From positions 1-32,594 of the forward strand of contig JACRPB010000116.1 of assembly GCA_016214175.1 (NCBI GenBank): DNA of 32,594 bases, written 5' to 3'. Source of the DNA: Rhodocyclales bacterium. Its GTDB lineage: Bacteria > Pseudomonadota > Gammaproteobacteria > Burkholderiales > Rhodocyclaceae. The notes beneath the pieces are model-generated. The model was not told where the DNA came from. It ran no database searches and saw only the letters and a program-made list of their open reading frames with translations. A program made the position numbers and the translations under genes. Below are positions 1 to 9,043 of the stretch, piece by piece; position 1 is the first letter of the stretch; every line of letters starts with the position of its first letter.

Positions 1-1386
1 CCGTTGATCGCATCCCATCTGCCGTCCCTGTATCTCTTCGTGGTACCGGTCCTATTGTCCTTGAGCTTGCGCAATGCCTGGGAAGCCGACGCGCCGCACC
101 TGCTGCTGGCTTGCGCCACGGCGGCGGCGCTGATCGGCATGCTGACCGTCGGCCGCCGCTACCACGCATTGCTGACGGCCTCGCTGCGCGCGCGCTTCGA
201 GAACGAGACCCTCGCCGTCCGCCTCGCCCAACAGAACACCGAGCTTGAACAGGCCCGCAACGCTTCGGAAAACGCCAACCTCGCCAAGTCGAAATTCCTG
301 GCCGCGGCGAGCCACGACCTGCGGCAACCGCTCCACGCCCTGATGCTGTTCGCCAATGCGCTGAACAACGAGCGCAATCCGGATCAGGTCGCCAGCCTCG
401 CCCAGCATATCGGCACCTCGGTCTCGGCGCTGGAGAACCTGTTCACCTCCCTGCTGGACATCTCCAAGCTGGACGCCGGGGTCGTCCAATGCCATAGCGC
501 GGCCGTGCGCGTGCAGGACATGTTCGACCGCATCGGCAACGATTTCGAACCCGTGATGGCGCTCAAACGCCTGCGCCTGACGATACGCCCGACGCCGGCG
601 GTGATCCGCACGGACCCGGTCCTGATCGAGCAATTGCTGCGCAACCTGATGACCAACGCCGTCCGCTATACGGAAAGCGGCGGCATCCTGATCGCCTGCC
701 GGCGGCGGCACGGCCGCTGGCGCATCGAGATCCGCGACAGCGGCATCGGCATTCCCGCCGACCAGCACAAGAAGGTCTTCGAAGAGTTCTACCAGATCGG
801 CAATCCCGAACGCGACCGGCAAAAAGGCCTCGGCCTGGGACTCGCCATCGTGGCGCGGCTGTCGCGGCTGCTGTCCTGCCCGATAGACCTGCGAAGCGCG
901 CCGGGACGCGGCACCACGGTCGCCGGCAGCGTGCCGGAAGGACGCCTGCCGCTGCTCGGCGCCGGCGGCGCGCCAACGAAAGCCGACCCCACCCGCTTCG
1001 ACAATCTGCGCGTGCTGATCATCGACGACGAGGCCGAAGTCCGCGTCGCCATGGAAACCATCATGGGCAAGTGGGGTTGCGACACGCTATCCGCAGAGTC
1101 GCTGCTGCGGGCGGTGACGGCCATGAAGGGCCGGCACTGGGAACCGGAACTGGCCATCTCGGACTATCGGCTCAGGGAAGACGCGACCGGCATTCAAGCG
1201 CTGGACTGGCTGCGCGAGCAGTACGGCGACGACCTGCCCTGCCTGCTCATCACCGGCGACATCGAGGCCGAGCGCATCAAGGCCATCCAGGACAGCGGAT
1301 ATGCCTTGCTGCACAAGCCGATCCCGCCCGCCAAGCTGCGTGCCATCGTCGGACGCCTGGCCGGCGGCATCGTCGATGGCGACTAG
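1..1386 (+). CDS. Hybrid sensor histidine kinase/response regulator, 5' end outside window
   Basis: Membrane-linked hybrid kinase that would autophosphorylate on a histidine and pass the phosphate to its own C-terminal receiver domain. The visible 460 residues hold the last one or two membrane helices (about 8-55), a coiled linker, the HisKA H-box with ASHDLRQPLHAL (His near visible residue 104), an HATPase_c domain with NAVRYTESGG and a GLGLGLAI glycine box, and a receiver domain from about residue 334 with IIDDE and a phospho-acceptor Asp near 387 (ISDYRL). The reading frame is open to the first base. The paralogue at 3018-4787 has a much longer N-terminal membrane region, so the true start lies upstream of the window. 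The gene ends 69 bp before the co-directional radical SAM gene. Signal and output are unknown. Confidence 0.93.
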   Translation, partial: PLIASHLPSLYLFVVPVLLSLSLRNAWEADAPHLLLACATAAALIGMLTVGRRYHALLTASLRARFENETLAVRLAQQNTELEQARNASENANLAKSKFLAAASHDLRQPLHALMLFANALNNERNPDQVASLAQHIGTSVSALENLFTSLLDISKLDAGVVQCHSAAVRVQDMFDRIGNDFEPVMALKRLRLTIRPTPAVIRTDPVLIEQLLRNLMTNAVRYTESGGILIACRRRHGRWRIEIRDSGIGIPADQHKKVFEEFYQIGNPERDRQKGLGLGLAIVARLSRLLSCPIDLRSAPGRGTTVAGSVPEGRLPLLGAGGAPTKADPTRFDNLRVLIIDDEAEVRVAMETIMGKWGCDTLSAESLLRAVTAMKGRHWEPELAISDYRLREDATGIQALDWLREQYGDDLPCLLITGDIEAERIKAIQDSGYALLHKPIPPAKLRAIVGRLAGGIVDGD

Positions 1387-1455
1387 TCGAGCGCCTCACT
1401 CCGAGACCGACACCGCGGCGATGCCGAAGAGGACGCTTGTCCGGGAAATATTCCG

Positions 1456-3021
1456 ATGAAGCGGCCCCGCGTCCTGATCGTCAATTGCTATTCCGACAAT
1501 CATCGCGGTGCACGCGGAAACTACTTCTTTGCTCCGCAACCGATGACAGGCGCGGTACTCGCCGGACTCATGCAACGCGAAAAGGTGGATGTAAGAATCC
1601 ATTGCGAGTTTTCGCAGGGTCCCTTTGAAGACTTGGCAGCGCTTGGCTGGGCGGATCTGCTGGTACTGACCGGCCTCAATCCGGCCTTCGATCGCATGAA
1701 GCAGCTTACGGCCTACGCCAGAACCGTGAATCCGCGAATTGCGGTCGCGATGGGTGGCTCCTTGGCACGCGCGCTACCCCGCTTGAGCAGTCGATATTTC
1801 GACTACGTTTGCACCGGCGATGTGGAGGACGTGGGGGCCGTGCTCCACGACGTATTCGGACCGGGATACGCGGCCGAACGACCGCTGCCTCGGTATGATC
1901 TTGCGAATTGGCTCCGATTGGTGGGATTCGCCGAAAGCTCGCGAAACTGCAATTTTCGGTGCGGCTTCTGCTCGATGACCGCCGAGGATCGCCAGTACGC
2001 CGCATACGATGTGGAAGACGTTCGCCGTCAGGTCGAGGCCATGGGGTACAGGACTTGCGTCATGTTTCTCGACCAGAACTTCTATGCCGGAACGCGCAGC
2101 TTTTTTCGCGCCCGCTTGGCACTGCTGCGGCAACTTTGCGAAGAACGAAAAATCGGCGGCTGGTCGGCCCTGGTAACGACGGACTTCTATGCCAATCCCG
2201 AAAATCTCCGCCTGGCCAAGGAAGCCGGTTGCATCGGCTTTTTTAGCGGCGTCGAATCCTTCAGCCGGGAACAGATCGCGGCGTACAACAAGAAGCAAAA
2301 CCTCATCTTGCCGCAAGAGGATGTGATCTGCCGCAGCCTGGACGCCGGCCTGGTCTTTCACTACGGCATGGTCTTCGATCCCACCGCGCGGCGCATCACC
2401 GGCTTGATGGAGGAAATTGATTTCATCGTCGGCAATCCGAAGATCACCCTGCCCAACTTCCTCTGTTTCGCCATTCCGCTGCTTGGCACCCCCTTGTTCG
2501 CACAACGTCTCGGCGAGGGATCGCTGCTGCCCGATCTCAAGCTGCGCGACATGGACGGCAGGTCCGTCATCTGCCATACACTGGATCCACTGGACGACGT
2601 CGTCGCCTTCGCACGCAAAATGGATCGCGGCATCATGCCAAGGCGCAAATTGGCCGCACACGCGTGGAAGTTCCATGCGCGCTACCGCGGCAGCCTACGC
2701 GGATGGAGCATGAGCAGCGCACTGGCAAATACTTGGTCGATGGCTTTCCCAGGCTTGGGCACCAACGGCCGCGACCGAAAGGTGTCAGGTTCCGCCAGCG
2801 GACGCAGCTACCTGGCCACAACGGAACGAACAGGATCCTTGTATCGCCCCATCATCAATATTCCCGAGCGCTGGCGCCAACATTTCGCGCCTCTGTTCAT
2901 CACCGACGGCGCAGGCGAACTGCACGAGGCCGTTTGTGCCGATCTGGGCGTATCCGGACGTCCGGCCGCAGAATCGACGCTGCCCGATATTCGGACGCCG
3001 CCGACTACGACGCGCGCTTAA
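1456..3021 (+). CDS. Radical SAM protein with N-terminal Rossmann-like (B12-binding-type) domain
   Basis: A 521-residue radical SAM enzyme. Residues 1-140 look like the Rossmann-like domain that precedes the radical SAM barrel in the BchE-like, cobalamin-binding class. The DxHxxG cobalamin-ligand motif is not visible, so cobalamin may not be bound through a lower His. The cluster motif is CNFRCGFC, with Cys165, Cys169 and Cys172 in CxxxCxxC spacing, and a barrel-like region follows to about 390. The C-terminal 130 residues match no family I can name. The substrate is unknown. GC is visibly lower than in neighbours (two 60-base rows counted: 35/60 and 32/60), which hints at horizontal acquisition. 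The TAA stop overlaps the TAA of the opposing kinase gene by three bases, leaving no room for a terminator between them. Confidence 0.85.
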   Translation: MKRPRVLIVNCYSDNHRGARGNYFFAPQPMTGAVLAGLMQREKVDVRIHCEFSQGPFEDLAALGWADLLVLTGLNPAFDRMKQLTAYARTVNPRIAVAMGGSLARALPRLSSRYFDYVCTGDVEDVGAVLHDVFGPGYAAERPLPRYDLANWLRLVGFAESSRNCNFRCGFCSMTAEDRQYAAYDVEDVRRQVEAMGYRTCVMFLDQNFYAGTRSFFRARLALLRQLCEERKIGGWSALVTTDFYANPENLRLAKEAGCIGFFSGVESFSREQIAAYNKKQNLILPQEDVICRSLDAGLVFHYGMVFDPTARRITGLMEEIDFIVGNPKITLPNFLCFAIPLLGTPLFAQRLGEGSLLPDLKLRDMDGRSVICHTLDPLDDVVAFARKMDRGIMPRRKLAAHAWKFHARYRGSLRGWSMSSALANTWSMAFPGLGTNGRDRKVSGSASGRSYLATTERTGSLYRPIINIPERWRQHFAPLFITDGAGELHEAVCADLGVSGRPAAESTLPDIRTPPTTTRA

Positions 3022-4787
3022 GCGGGCGCCCGTGCGCGCAGCAACGCGCGCAGCTTCGCCGGCGCCACCGGCTTGTGAAGAATGCGGTAGCCGCTCGACG
3101 CGACTTCCTGCAACTGCTCGGCAGCGGTATCGCCAGTAATGACGATGCAAGGCAGGTTCGGGTCGTAGCGGCTGCGCAGCCAATCGAGCACGACGATCCC
3201 GGTCTGCTCGTTGCGCAGCCTGAGGTCGGCAATGGCGAACTGCGGTCGCCAATGCGCGCTTTCCATCGCCGCCACCGCATAGGCGAACGACTCCGCCTCG
3301 ATGACGTCGCAGCCCCAGCCGCGCAGCAGCATGCCGAGCGCCAGCCGCACGTCGGCCTCGTCGTCGACGATCAGCACACGCAGCGCATCGAAGGCGATAC
3401 CGGCATCCGTCGGTTCCCGGTGCAGGTGCGTCGGAACTGTCCCGGCAGGCACTTGCAGGGTGAAGACGGTGCCGTGCCCGACGCGGCTGCGCAGCGACAG
3501 CGCCAATCCCAGCAGTACCGACAAGCGCCGCACGATGGCCAGGCCGAGCCCGAGGCCCTTGTGCCGGTCGCGTTCCGGGTTGCCGATCTGGTAGAACTCC
3601 TGGAAAACCTTTTCGTGCTCGGCGGCGGGAATACCGATGCCGGAGTCGGCGACGTCGATACGCCACGCGCCCTTGCGTTTGCGGCAACCGACAACGATGC
3701 CGCCGCTCTCCGTGTAACGCACGGCGTTGGCCAGCAGATTGCGCAGCACCTGCTCCAGCAACTGCGCATCCGAACGCACGACGGCATCGGTGGCGCGGAT
3801 GTGGATGCGCAGGTTCTTTTCTGCCGCGAGATGGGCAAAATCGTTGCGCAAGCGTTCGAACACGTTTTCGAGCAGGAAGTTCGTCGTCTTCGGCTGGGTG
3901 ACGCCGGCATCCAGGCGCGAAATGTCGAGCAGGGAATTGAACAGCATTTCCAGCGCTTCGACCGACCGCGCAATGTGATGAGTCAGCGATTTCAGTTCGG
4001 CCGGGCGCGTTTCGTTCAACAGGGCACCGGAAAACAGTGTCAGCGCGTGCATGGGCTGGCGCAGGTCGTGACTGGCCGCCGCGAGGAACTTCGACTTCGC
4101 CGTATTGGCGTCCTCGGCGACGTGTTTCGCCGCCAGCGCCGCCTCGCTCTGTTGCCGCATTTGCACTAACAGGTCTTCGTTCTGGTGACGCCGCCGCAGC
4201 GATTCGACCAACACGCGATTCAGCCCGCGGCCCCAATTCAGCACAAAGCCCAGATAGACCGTCAGCATTGCCACCATCAGCCAATGATCGGCGTCGTTCT
4301 CCCAGGCCAGGCGCACGATAAAGAGTCCGAGGATTGCCGTTGCGGAACCGAGCAGTCCGCTCATCAACATTGCATTGGCAGGAATCGACCCGGCAGTCAA
4401 ACCGCACAGCAGGATAGCCAACAAGGCCTGATGCATGGTCGAATCCGACAAGTAAAACAGAATGCCGGCAAGGCCCCACATGCAGCCGCTGCCTATCGAC
4501 AGCGCGCTCAGGATTTTCGCCCAGCGGCGAACGCTCTCGCGGCTGCCGGGTTGATGATGCCAATACCACTTGGCGACGAATAGGCGCAGCGTCTGATACG
4601 AAACCTGGAACAGGAACCAGCCCAGGATCGCCGTCATGGGGACTTTTCCGTGCATGGCGACGACGAGAAGCACCGAAGCCAGTATGTTGGCAGCAACGGT
4701 GCTCGAAATCGCCCGATTCTTGTCGCCTATCGCCTCCCGCACCTGATCGGCCAGAATGCGATCGCCCTCTTCGCTTTGCGTCCCCAC
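3018..4787 (-). CDS. Hybrid sensor histidine kinase/response regulator (paralogue of the kinase at 1-1386)
   Basis: A 589-residue hybrid kinase. Roughly the first 185 residues form about six membrane helices. A coiled segment follows, then HisKA with ASHDLRQPMHAL (His240), HATPase_c with NAVRYTESGG and a GLGLGLAI box, and a receiver domain from about 468 with IVDDE and acceptor Asp521 (IADLRL). No periplasmic domain of any size is visible, so the stimulus may be membrane-borne or small. The start is GTG at 4787. H-box, ATP-site and receiver motifs are shared almost word for word with the kinase at 1-1386, so the two are clear paralogues. It is convergent with the radical SAM gene, with overlapping stop codons. 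The 146 bp upstream of the start hold no other gene. Confidence 0.93.
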   Translation of the reverse strand: MGTQSEEGDRILADQVREAIGDKNRAISSTVAANILASVLLVVAMHGKVPMTAILGWFLFQVSYQTLRLFVAKWYWHHQPGSRESVRRWAKILSALSIGSGCMWGLAGILFYLSDSTMHQALLAILLCGLTAGSIPANAMLMSGLLGSATAILGLFIVRLAWENDADHWLMVAMLTVYLGFVLNWGRGLNRVLVESLRRRHQNEDLLVQMRQQSEAALAAKHVAEDANTAKSKFLAAASHDLRQPMHALTLFSGALLNETRPAELKSLTHHIARSVEALEMLFNSLLDISRLDAGVTQPKTTNFLLENVFERLRNDFAHLAAEKNLRIHIRATDAVVRSDAQLLEQVLRNLLANAVRYTESGGIVVGCRKRKGAWRIDVADSGIGIPAAEHEKVFQEFYQIGNPERDRHKGLGLGLAIVRRLSVLLGLALSLRSRVGHGTVFTLQVPAGTVPTHLHREPTDAGIAFDALRVLIVDDEADVRLALGMLLRGWGCDVIEAESFAYAVAAMESAHWRPQFAIADLRLRNEQTGIVVLDWLRSRYDPNLPCIVITGDTAAEQLQEVASSGYRILHKPVAPAKLRALLRARAPA

Positions 4788-4898
4788 GCCTTCAGCCCCC
4801 CGTCATTTTCCCCGACTGTACCCGAACAGGCAGGGCTTGACCACCGCAAAGTTGCCGATGGCATGCGTGGCGGCGCGCGGCCGCTACGGGCGAAGGGC

Positions 4899-4919
4899 GC
4901 CGCGGGGACGGCCCGCGGC
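4899..4919 (-). terminator. GC hairpin downstream of the acyl-CoA dehydrogenase gene
   Basis: Perfect 8-bp inverted repeat GCCGCGGG / CCCGCGGC with a 5-nt loop, 15 bp past the dehydrogenase stop codon and 112 bp before the kinase start. It has no U-tract on either strand, so it could be a weak or Rho-assisted terminator, or only a chance hairpin in GC-rich DNA. Confidence 0.35.
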
Positions 4920-4933
4920 ATGACGGCGAACTG

Positions 4934-6653
4934 CTAGCCGAGCATCTCCTCGGGCACGGCCAGCGCGCTGGCGCCGCCGTGCACCACGACTTGCGCCAGT
5001 CCCGGCGCCTGCGCCAGCAGGTGGTCGGCGTAGAAACGCGCGGTGGCGATCTTGGCCGGGAAGTAGGGATCGGCGTCGCCGGCGGCGATCTTGCCATGTG
5101 CGACCAGGGCCGCGCGCGCCAGCATCCAGCCGCCGGAGACGATGCCCATCAGCTTGAGGAAGGGCACGGCGCCGACGGCCACGGCGCGCACGTCGGCGCC
5201 GTATTGCGTGGCGATGTAGGTGCCGGCCTCTGTCACCGCGGCGATGCCCTTCTCCAGCGCGGCGCCCATGGCCTTGAACTCGGCGCCTTCCTGTCGCCGG
5301 ACTTCGGCCAGCGTCTGCTGCATCAGGCCGACGACGGCCTTCAAGGTGGCGCCGCCCTCGCGCGCCAGCTTGCGGCCGATCAGGTCGTTGGCCTGGATGC
5401 CCGTGGTGCCTTCGTAGATGGTCGTGATGCGCGCGTCGCGCATGTGCTGGGCGGCGCCGGTCTCCTCGAGGAAGCCCATGCCGCCGTGAATCTGCACGCC
5501 GAGATAGGCGACTTCGTTGCCGGTCTCGGTGAGCCAGCCCTTGACCACCGGAATCATCAGATCGACGAAGGCCTGGTTGCGCTTCTTCGCTTCCGGATCG
5601 GGATGACGGTTCGCCGCATCGTGAGCCGCCGCGACCGAATAGGAAAGCGCGCGCATGGCTTCGATCTGCGCCTTCATGGTCATCAGCATGCGGCGGATGT
5701 CGGGGTGATTGACGATGGCCACCGCCGCCGCCGAGCCTTCGATGGCGCGGCCCTGCACGCGCTCGCGCGCATAGGCGAGCGCCTGCTGGTAGGCGCGCTC
5801 GGACAGCGCCAGACCTTCGAGGCCGACCGCGTAGCGCGCCGCGTTCATCATGACGAACATGTACTTGAGGCCCTCGTTGGCGCGGCCGACCAGGGTGCCG
5901 ACGGCGCCGCCGTCGTCGCCGAAGGCCATCACCGCCGTCGGACTGGCGTGGATGCCCATCTTGTGCTCGATCGACACGCAATAGGCGTCGTTGCGGCTGC
6001 CCAGGCTACCGTCGGCATTCACCAGATACTTCGGCACCACGAACAGCGAGATTCCCTTCACGCCTTCGGGCGCGTCGGGCAGGCGCGCCAGCACCAGGTG
6101 GACGATGTTCTCGGCCATGTCGTGTTCGCCGTAGGTGATGAAGATCTTCTGGCCGAAGATGCGGTATGTGCCGTCGGCCTGCGGCTCGGCGCGGGTGCGG
6201 ATCGCCGCCAGGTCGGAGCCGGCCTGGGGCTCGGTGAGATTCATGGTGCCGGTCCACTTGCCGGAGATCATGTTCGGCAGGTACATCTGCTTCTGCGGCC
6301 GACTTCCACATTTCGCGCACCGCCGCCGACACCACGCGCGGCAGGCCCTGGCCGCCGTACTCTGGATGACAGTCGAGCGCCGTCCAGCCGGCCTCCGAGA
6401 ACTGCTTGTAGGCTTCCTTGAAGCCGGCGGGCGTCTTGACCTGCTTGTCGTGCCACGTCGAGCCTTCCTGGTCGCCGCTGAAATTGAGCGGCGCCAGCAC
6501 TTCGGTCGCGAACTTGCCGGCTTCGTCGAGGATGGCTTCGACCACGTCGGGCGCCGCCTCCTCGTAGCCGGGCAGTTGCGCAACCTTGTCGAGGCCGGCC
6601 AACTCGTTCAGCACGAACAGCATGTCTTTGACGGGGGCGATGTATTGACTCAT
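4934..6653 (-). pseudogene. Acyl-CoA dehydrogenase (FadE/DmdC-like), broken by internal deletion and frameshift
   Basis: FAD-dependent acyl-CoA dehydrogenase that would pass electrons to ETF. The first frame runs from the ATG at 6653 (MSQYIAPVKDM) to the REMWKS segment. Homology resumes in another frame with QKQMYLPNMISG and continues to VPEEMLG at the stop at 4934, including the flavin-domain motif MNLTEPQAGSDLAA and the catalytic-Glu motif IYEGTTGIQ. The paralogue at 21689-23476 has 96 nt between the Trp of EMW and the Tyr of YLP. Here only 22 nt remain, so about 74 nt are missing and the frame is shifted. The junction is near 6296-6304. The lost part is the helical NMAFAM... segment. It is the last gene of the etf operon, 13 bp after the permease gene, with AGGAG upstream of the start. 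A genuine mutation and a consensus or assembly error are both possible. Confidence 0.85.
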
Positions 6654-6666
6654 GGTTCTGACACTC

Positions 6667-7332
6667 CTATTTGCCGATCAGGTAGCGGCGGTCGTCGAAG
6701 GAACCGACCCAGTGCGGGTAATACACGACCATCAGCGTGATGGCCGCCCCGTTGAGCCAGGCCTCGGCGAAGCCGAGCAGGATGAAGGAAGGGAAGTACT
6801 CGGAAAACAGCATGGCGGCCGGATAGACGCCGGCCAGCCAAAGCAGCAGCGTCGCCATGAAGCCGGTCGAAACGGCGGCGATGGCGGCGCCGAAAAACGC
6901 GGCGCAAAAAATATAGGCGAAGAAGTTGGGCGGCAGGTAGCGTTCGACGATGCGCAGCAACACGTCGGCGGCGAAACAGGGAAACACCGCCGTCAGCAGC
7001 ACGTTCAGCGCATAGGCCTCCCAGCCGGCGCCGCCGTTCAGGGTCACCGCCGCCATCACCGCCGAAAGGCCGAGGATCGCCCACTGGCGGCCGAACATCA
7101 GCGTGAAGGCGGTGGCACCGAGCAGGTGCAGATTGAGGCCGGGCTGCGCGCCGGCCTTCATGCTCCACATCAGCATCAGGACGACGATGGTGCCGAGCCA
7201 GACGTTGAACTGGCTCGCATCGACGATGCGCTTCCAGTTCGCCGTGCGCAGACACCAGAGCCAGATCGCCGCCAGCGGCAGGAATGCCCCGTAGGCCCAT
7301 CCGGCGTCGAAGAGTCCCGCGGGGAAGTTCAT
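6667..7332 (-). CDS. Energy-coupling-factor-type (CbiM-like, COG3235) membrane permease
   Basis: A 221-residue integral membrane protein with about six hydrophobic helices. The segment [18 protein letters not shown] resembles the conserved His-Leu-x-Gly-Ala region of the CbiM family of cobalt/nickel ECF transporter S components. The canonical N-terminal Met-His-Ile metal motif of CbiM is absent; this protein begins MNFPAG. Such stand-alone forms are usually annotated as predicted membrane protein or ECF permease. No ECF ATPase or T-component gene is in the window. It starts 10 bp after etfA and ends 13 bp before the acyl-CoA dehydrogenase, so it is surely co-transcribed with them, which is unexpected for a metal or vitamin permease. 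The substrate cannot be named from sequence. Confidence 0.75.
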   Translation of the reverse strand: MNFPAGLFDAGWAYGAFLPLAAIWLWCLRTANWKRIVDASQFNVWLGTIVVLMLMWSMKAGAQPGLNLHLLGATAFTLMFGRQWAILGLSAVMAAVTLNGGAGWEAYALNVLLTAVFPCFAADVLLRIVERYLPPNFFAYIFCAAFFGAAIAAVSTGFMATLLLWLAGVYPAAMLFSEYFPSFILLGFAEAWLNGAAITLMVVYYPHWVGSFDDRRYLIGK

Positions 7333-7342
7333 GACGCCGGCT

Positions 7343-8287
7343 CTACACCGCCGCAGTCAGTTCCGGCACAGCGGCGAACAAGTCCGCCACCAGGCCGTAG
7401 TCGGCGACCTGGAAGATCGGCGCGTCGGGGTCCTTGTTGATCGCGACGATCACCTTGGACTCCTTCATGCCCGCCAGGTGCTGGATCGCGCCCGAAATGC
7501 CGATGGCGATGTAGAGCTGCGGCGCGACGATCTTGCCGGTCTGGCCGACCTGGTAGTCGTTGGGCACGAAGCCGGCGTCGACCGCGGCGCGCGAGGCGCC
7601 GAGCGCCGCGCCGAGCTTGTCGGCCAGCGGTTCGAGCAGCGCGTGGTAGTTCTCGCCGGAGCCGAGGCCGCGGCCGCCGGAGACGATGATCTTGGCCGCG
7701 CCGAGTTCGGGCCGCGCCGACTTGGTCAGTTCGCGGCTCACCAGTTGCGCCACGGCGAGGTCCGGGCCGGCGGCGATACTCTCCACCGCTGCGCTTCCCC
7801 CCTGCCCGGCGGCGGCGTCGAAACCGGTCGTGCGCACGGTGATGACCTTGACCGCATCGGCGCTCTGTACCGTCGCCAGCGCGTTGCCGGCGTAGATCGG
7901 GCGCACGAAAGTGTCGGGCGCGACGACGTCGACGATGTCGGAAATCTGCGCCACGTCGAGCAGTGCGGCGACGCGCGGCAGCGTGTTCTTGCCGTTGCTG
8001 GTGGACGCAGCGAGGATGTGGCTGTAGCCGGATGCATTGGCGACGATCAGCGCGGCCACGTTCTCGGCAGTCTGGTCGGCGTAGTGAACGGCATCGGCGA
8101 CTCTCACCTTGGCCACGCCGGCGACCTGGGCCGCGGCTTGCGCGACGGCAGCGCAGTTGCTGCCGGCGATCAGGATATGGATCTCCGTACCCAACTGAGC
8201 GCCGATCTTCGCGGCGGCGCCGACGGCATTCAGTGTCGCGGCCTTCAAGCCCGCGTTGTCGTGTTCGGCAATGACGAGTATGGCCAT
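7343..8287 (-). CDS. etfA: Electron transfer flavoprotein subunit alpha
   Basis: FAD-carrying subunit of the soluble ETF heterodimer that takes electrons from acyl-CoA dehydrogenases and passes them to ETF:ubiquinone oxidoreductase. The 314 residues are full length. The N-terminal half has the ETF fold ([11 protein letters not shown]). The FAD-binding C-terminal domain shows SGGRG at 203-207, then [21 protein letters not shown] and [10 protein letters not shown], all family hallmarks. The ATG shares one base with the TGA of etfB (TGATG), giving translational coupling. It is intact although etfB directly upstream is frameshifted. Confidence 0.97.
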   Translation of the reverse strand: MAILVIAEHDNAGLKAATLNAVGAAAKIGAQLGTEIHILIAGSNCAAVAQAAAQVAGVAKVRVADAVHYADQTAENVAALIVANASGYSHILAASTSNGKNTLPRVAALLDVAQISDIVDVVAPDTFVRPIYAGNALATVQSADAVKVITVRTTGFDAAAGQGGSAAVESIAAGPDLAVAQLVSRELTKSARPELGAAKIIVSGGRGLGSGENYHALLEPLADKLGAALGASRAAVDAGFVPNDYQVGQTGKIVAPQLYIAIGISGAIQHLAGMKESKVIVAINKDPDAPIFQVADYGLVADLFAAVPELTAAV

Positions 8288-8920
8288 CAGATCACCTTCG
8301 CTTCGTTCTTGAGTTTGTCGATGAGTTGCGCGACGTCGGCAACCCGGATGCCGGCCGAGCGCTTGGCCGGCTCGACGACCTTGAGCGTCGTCAGGCGCGG
8401 CGCGACGTCGACGCCGAGGTCGGCCGGCTTGACGTTGTCGAGCGGCTTCTTCTTCGCCTTCATGATGTTGGGCAGCGTCGCGTAACGCGGCTCGTTCAGG
8501 CGCAGGTCGGTGGTCACCACCGCCGGCAGCGTCAGTGCCAGGGTTTCCAGGCCGCCGTCGATTTCGCGCGTCACGGTCGCCTTACTATCGGCGATCACGA
8601 CTTTCGAGGCGAAGGTCGCTTGCGGCCAGCCGAGCAAGGCCGCCAGCATCTGGCCGGTCTGGTTGGCGTCGTCGTCGATGGCCTGCTTGCCGAGGATCAC
8701 CAGTTGCGGACCTTCCTTGGCGACCAGGGCCTTCAGCAGCTTGGCGACGGCCAGCGGTTGCAGTTCGACGTCGGTCTCGACCAGGATGGCGCGGTCGGCG
8801 CCGATGGCCAGCGCGGTGCGCAGGGTTTCCTGGCAGGCAGCGACGCCGCAGGAAACCGGACTTCACGCGCACCTTGACGTTGTAGTCGATCACGCGCTTC
8901 ACGGGGACGAGGACTTTCAA
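8287..8920 (-). pseudogene. etfB: Electron transfer flavoprotein subunit beta, broken by internal deletion and frameshift
   Basis: AMP-binding partner of EtfA. The gene opens with a TTG at 8920, preceded by a strong AAGGAGG, and encodes [21 protein letters not shown]. It then leaves frame. Homology resumes one frame over with [19 protein letters not shown] and runs through [16 protein letters not shown], a strongly conserved ETF-beta signature, to the stop at 8287. In the family about 40 residues, including the conserved MNPFDEIA segment, separate the two parts. Here only 4 nt remain between the two Ser codons, so roughly 116 nt are missing (junction near 8848-8856). Without this segment a functional subunit is not expected. 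The start is certain from RBS and homology. Whether the lesion is biological or an assembly error cannot be told from sequence alone. Confidence 0.88.
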
Positions 8921-8973
8921 GCAATACCTCCTTCTTTATGGGGAGCCGCCGCCGGCTGAGCTTTTCGCTACCC

Positions 8974-9022
8974 AGTGTAGCGCGCCGCCCTCCATACGGC
9001 TTCGTATGGTCGGTGCTATACT
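8974..9022. promoter_or_regulatory. Divergent promoter region between etfB and tetR
   Basis: On the plus strand TATACT at 9017-9022 is a good -10 box, 36 bp before the tetR ATG. On the minus strand TACACT (complement of 8974-8979) is a plausible -10 for etfB. Neither has a convincing -35, and for both the -35 position falls on the palindrome at 8992-9009, which fits repression of both promoters by the adjacent TetR protein. Confidence 0.5.
8992..9009. promoter_or_regulatory. Palindromic operator 1, probable TetR-family binding site
   Basis: CCATACGGCTTCGTATGG: two perfect 7-bp arms (CCATACG/CGTATGG) around a 4-bp spacer, placed between the divergent -10 boxes. Size, symmetry and position next to tetR are typical of an autoregulatory TetR operator. 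Binding by the neighbouring protein is inferred. Confidence 0.7.
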
Positions 9023-9043
9023 ACCCGAGTCGAACGCTTGTTT

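Noticed and set aside
2785-4569. 594-codon minus-strand frame overlapping the second hybrid kinase
   Set aside because: Same strand, different frame from a kinase with complete motifs; its own translation is Arg/Ala-rich and motif-free.
8287-8920. Programmed frameshift as the explanation for split etfB
   Set aside because: The two parts are not merely in different frames; about 40 conserved residues are absent at the junction, so a slippage event could not restore the protein.
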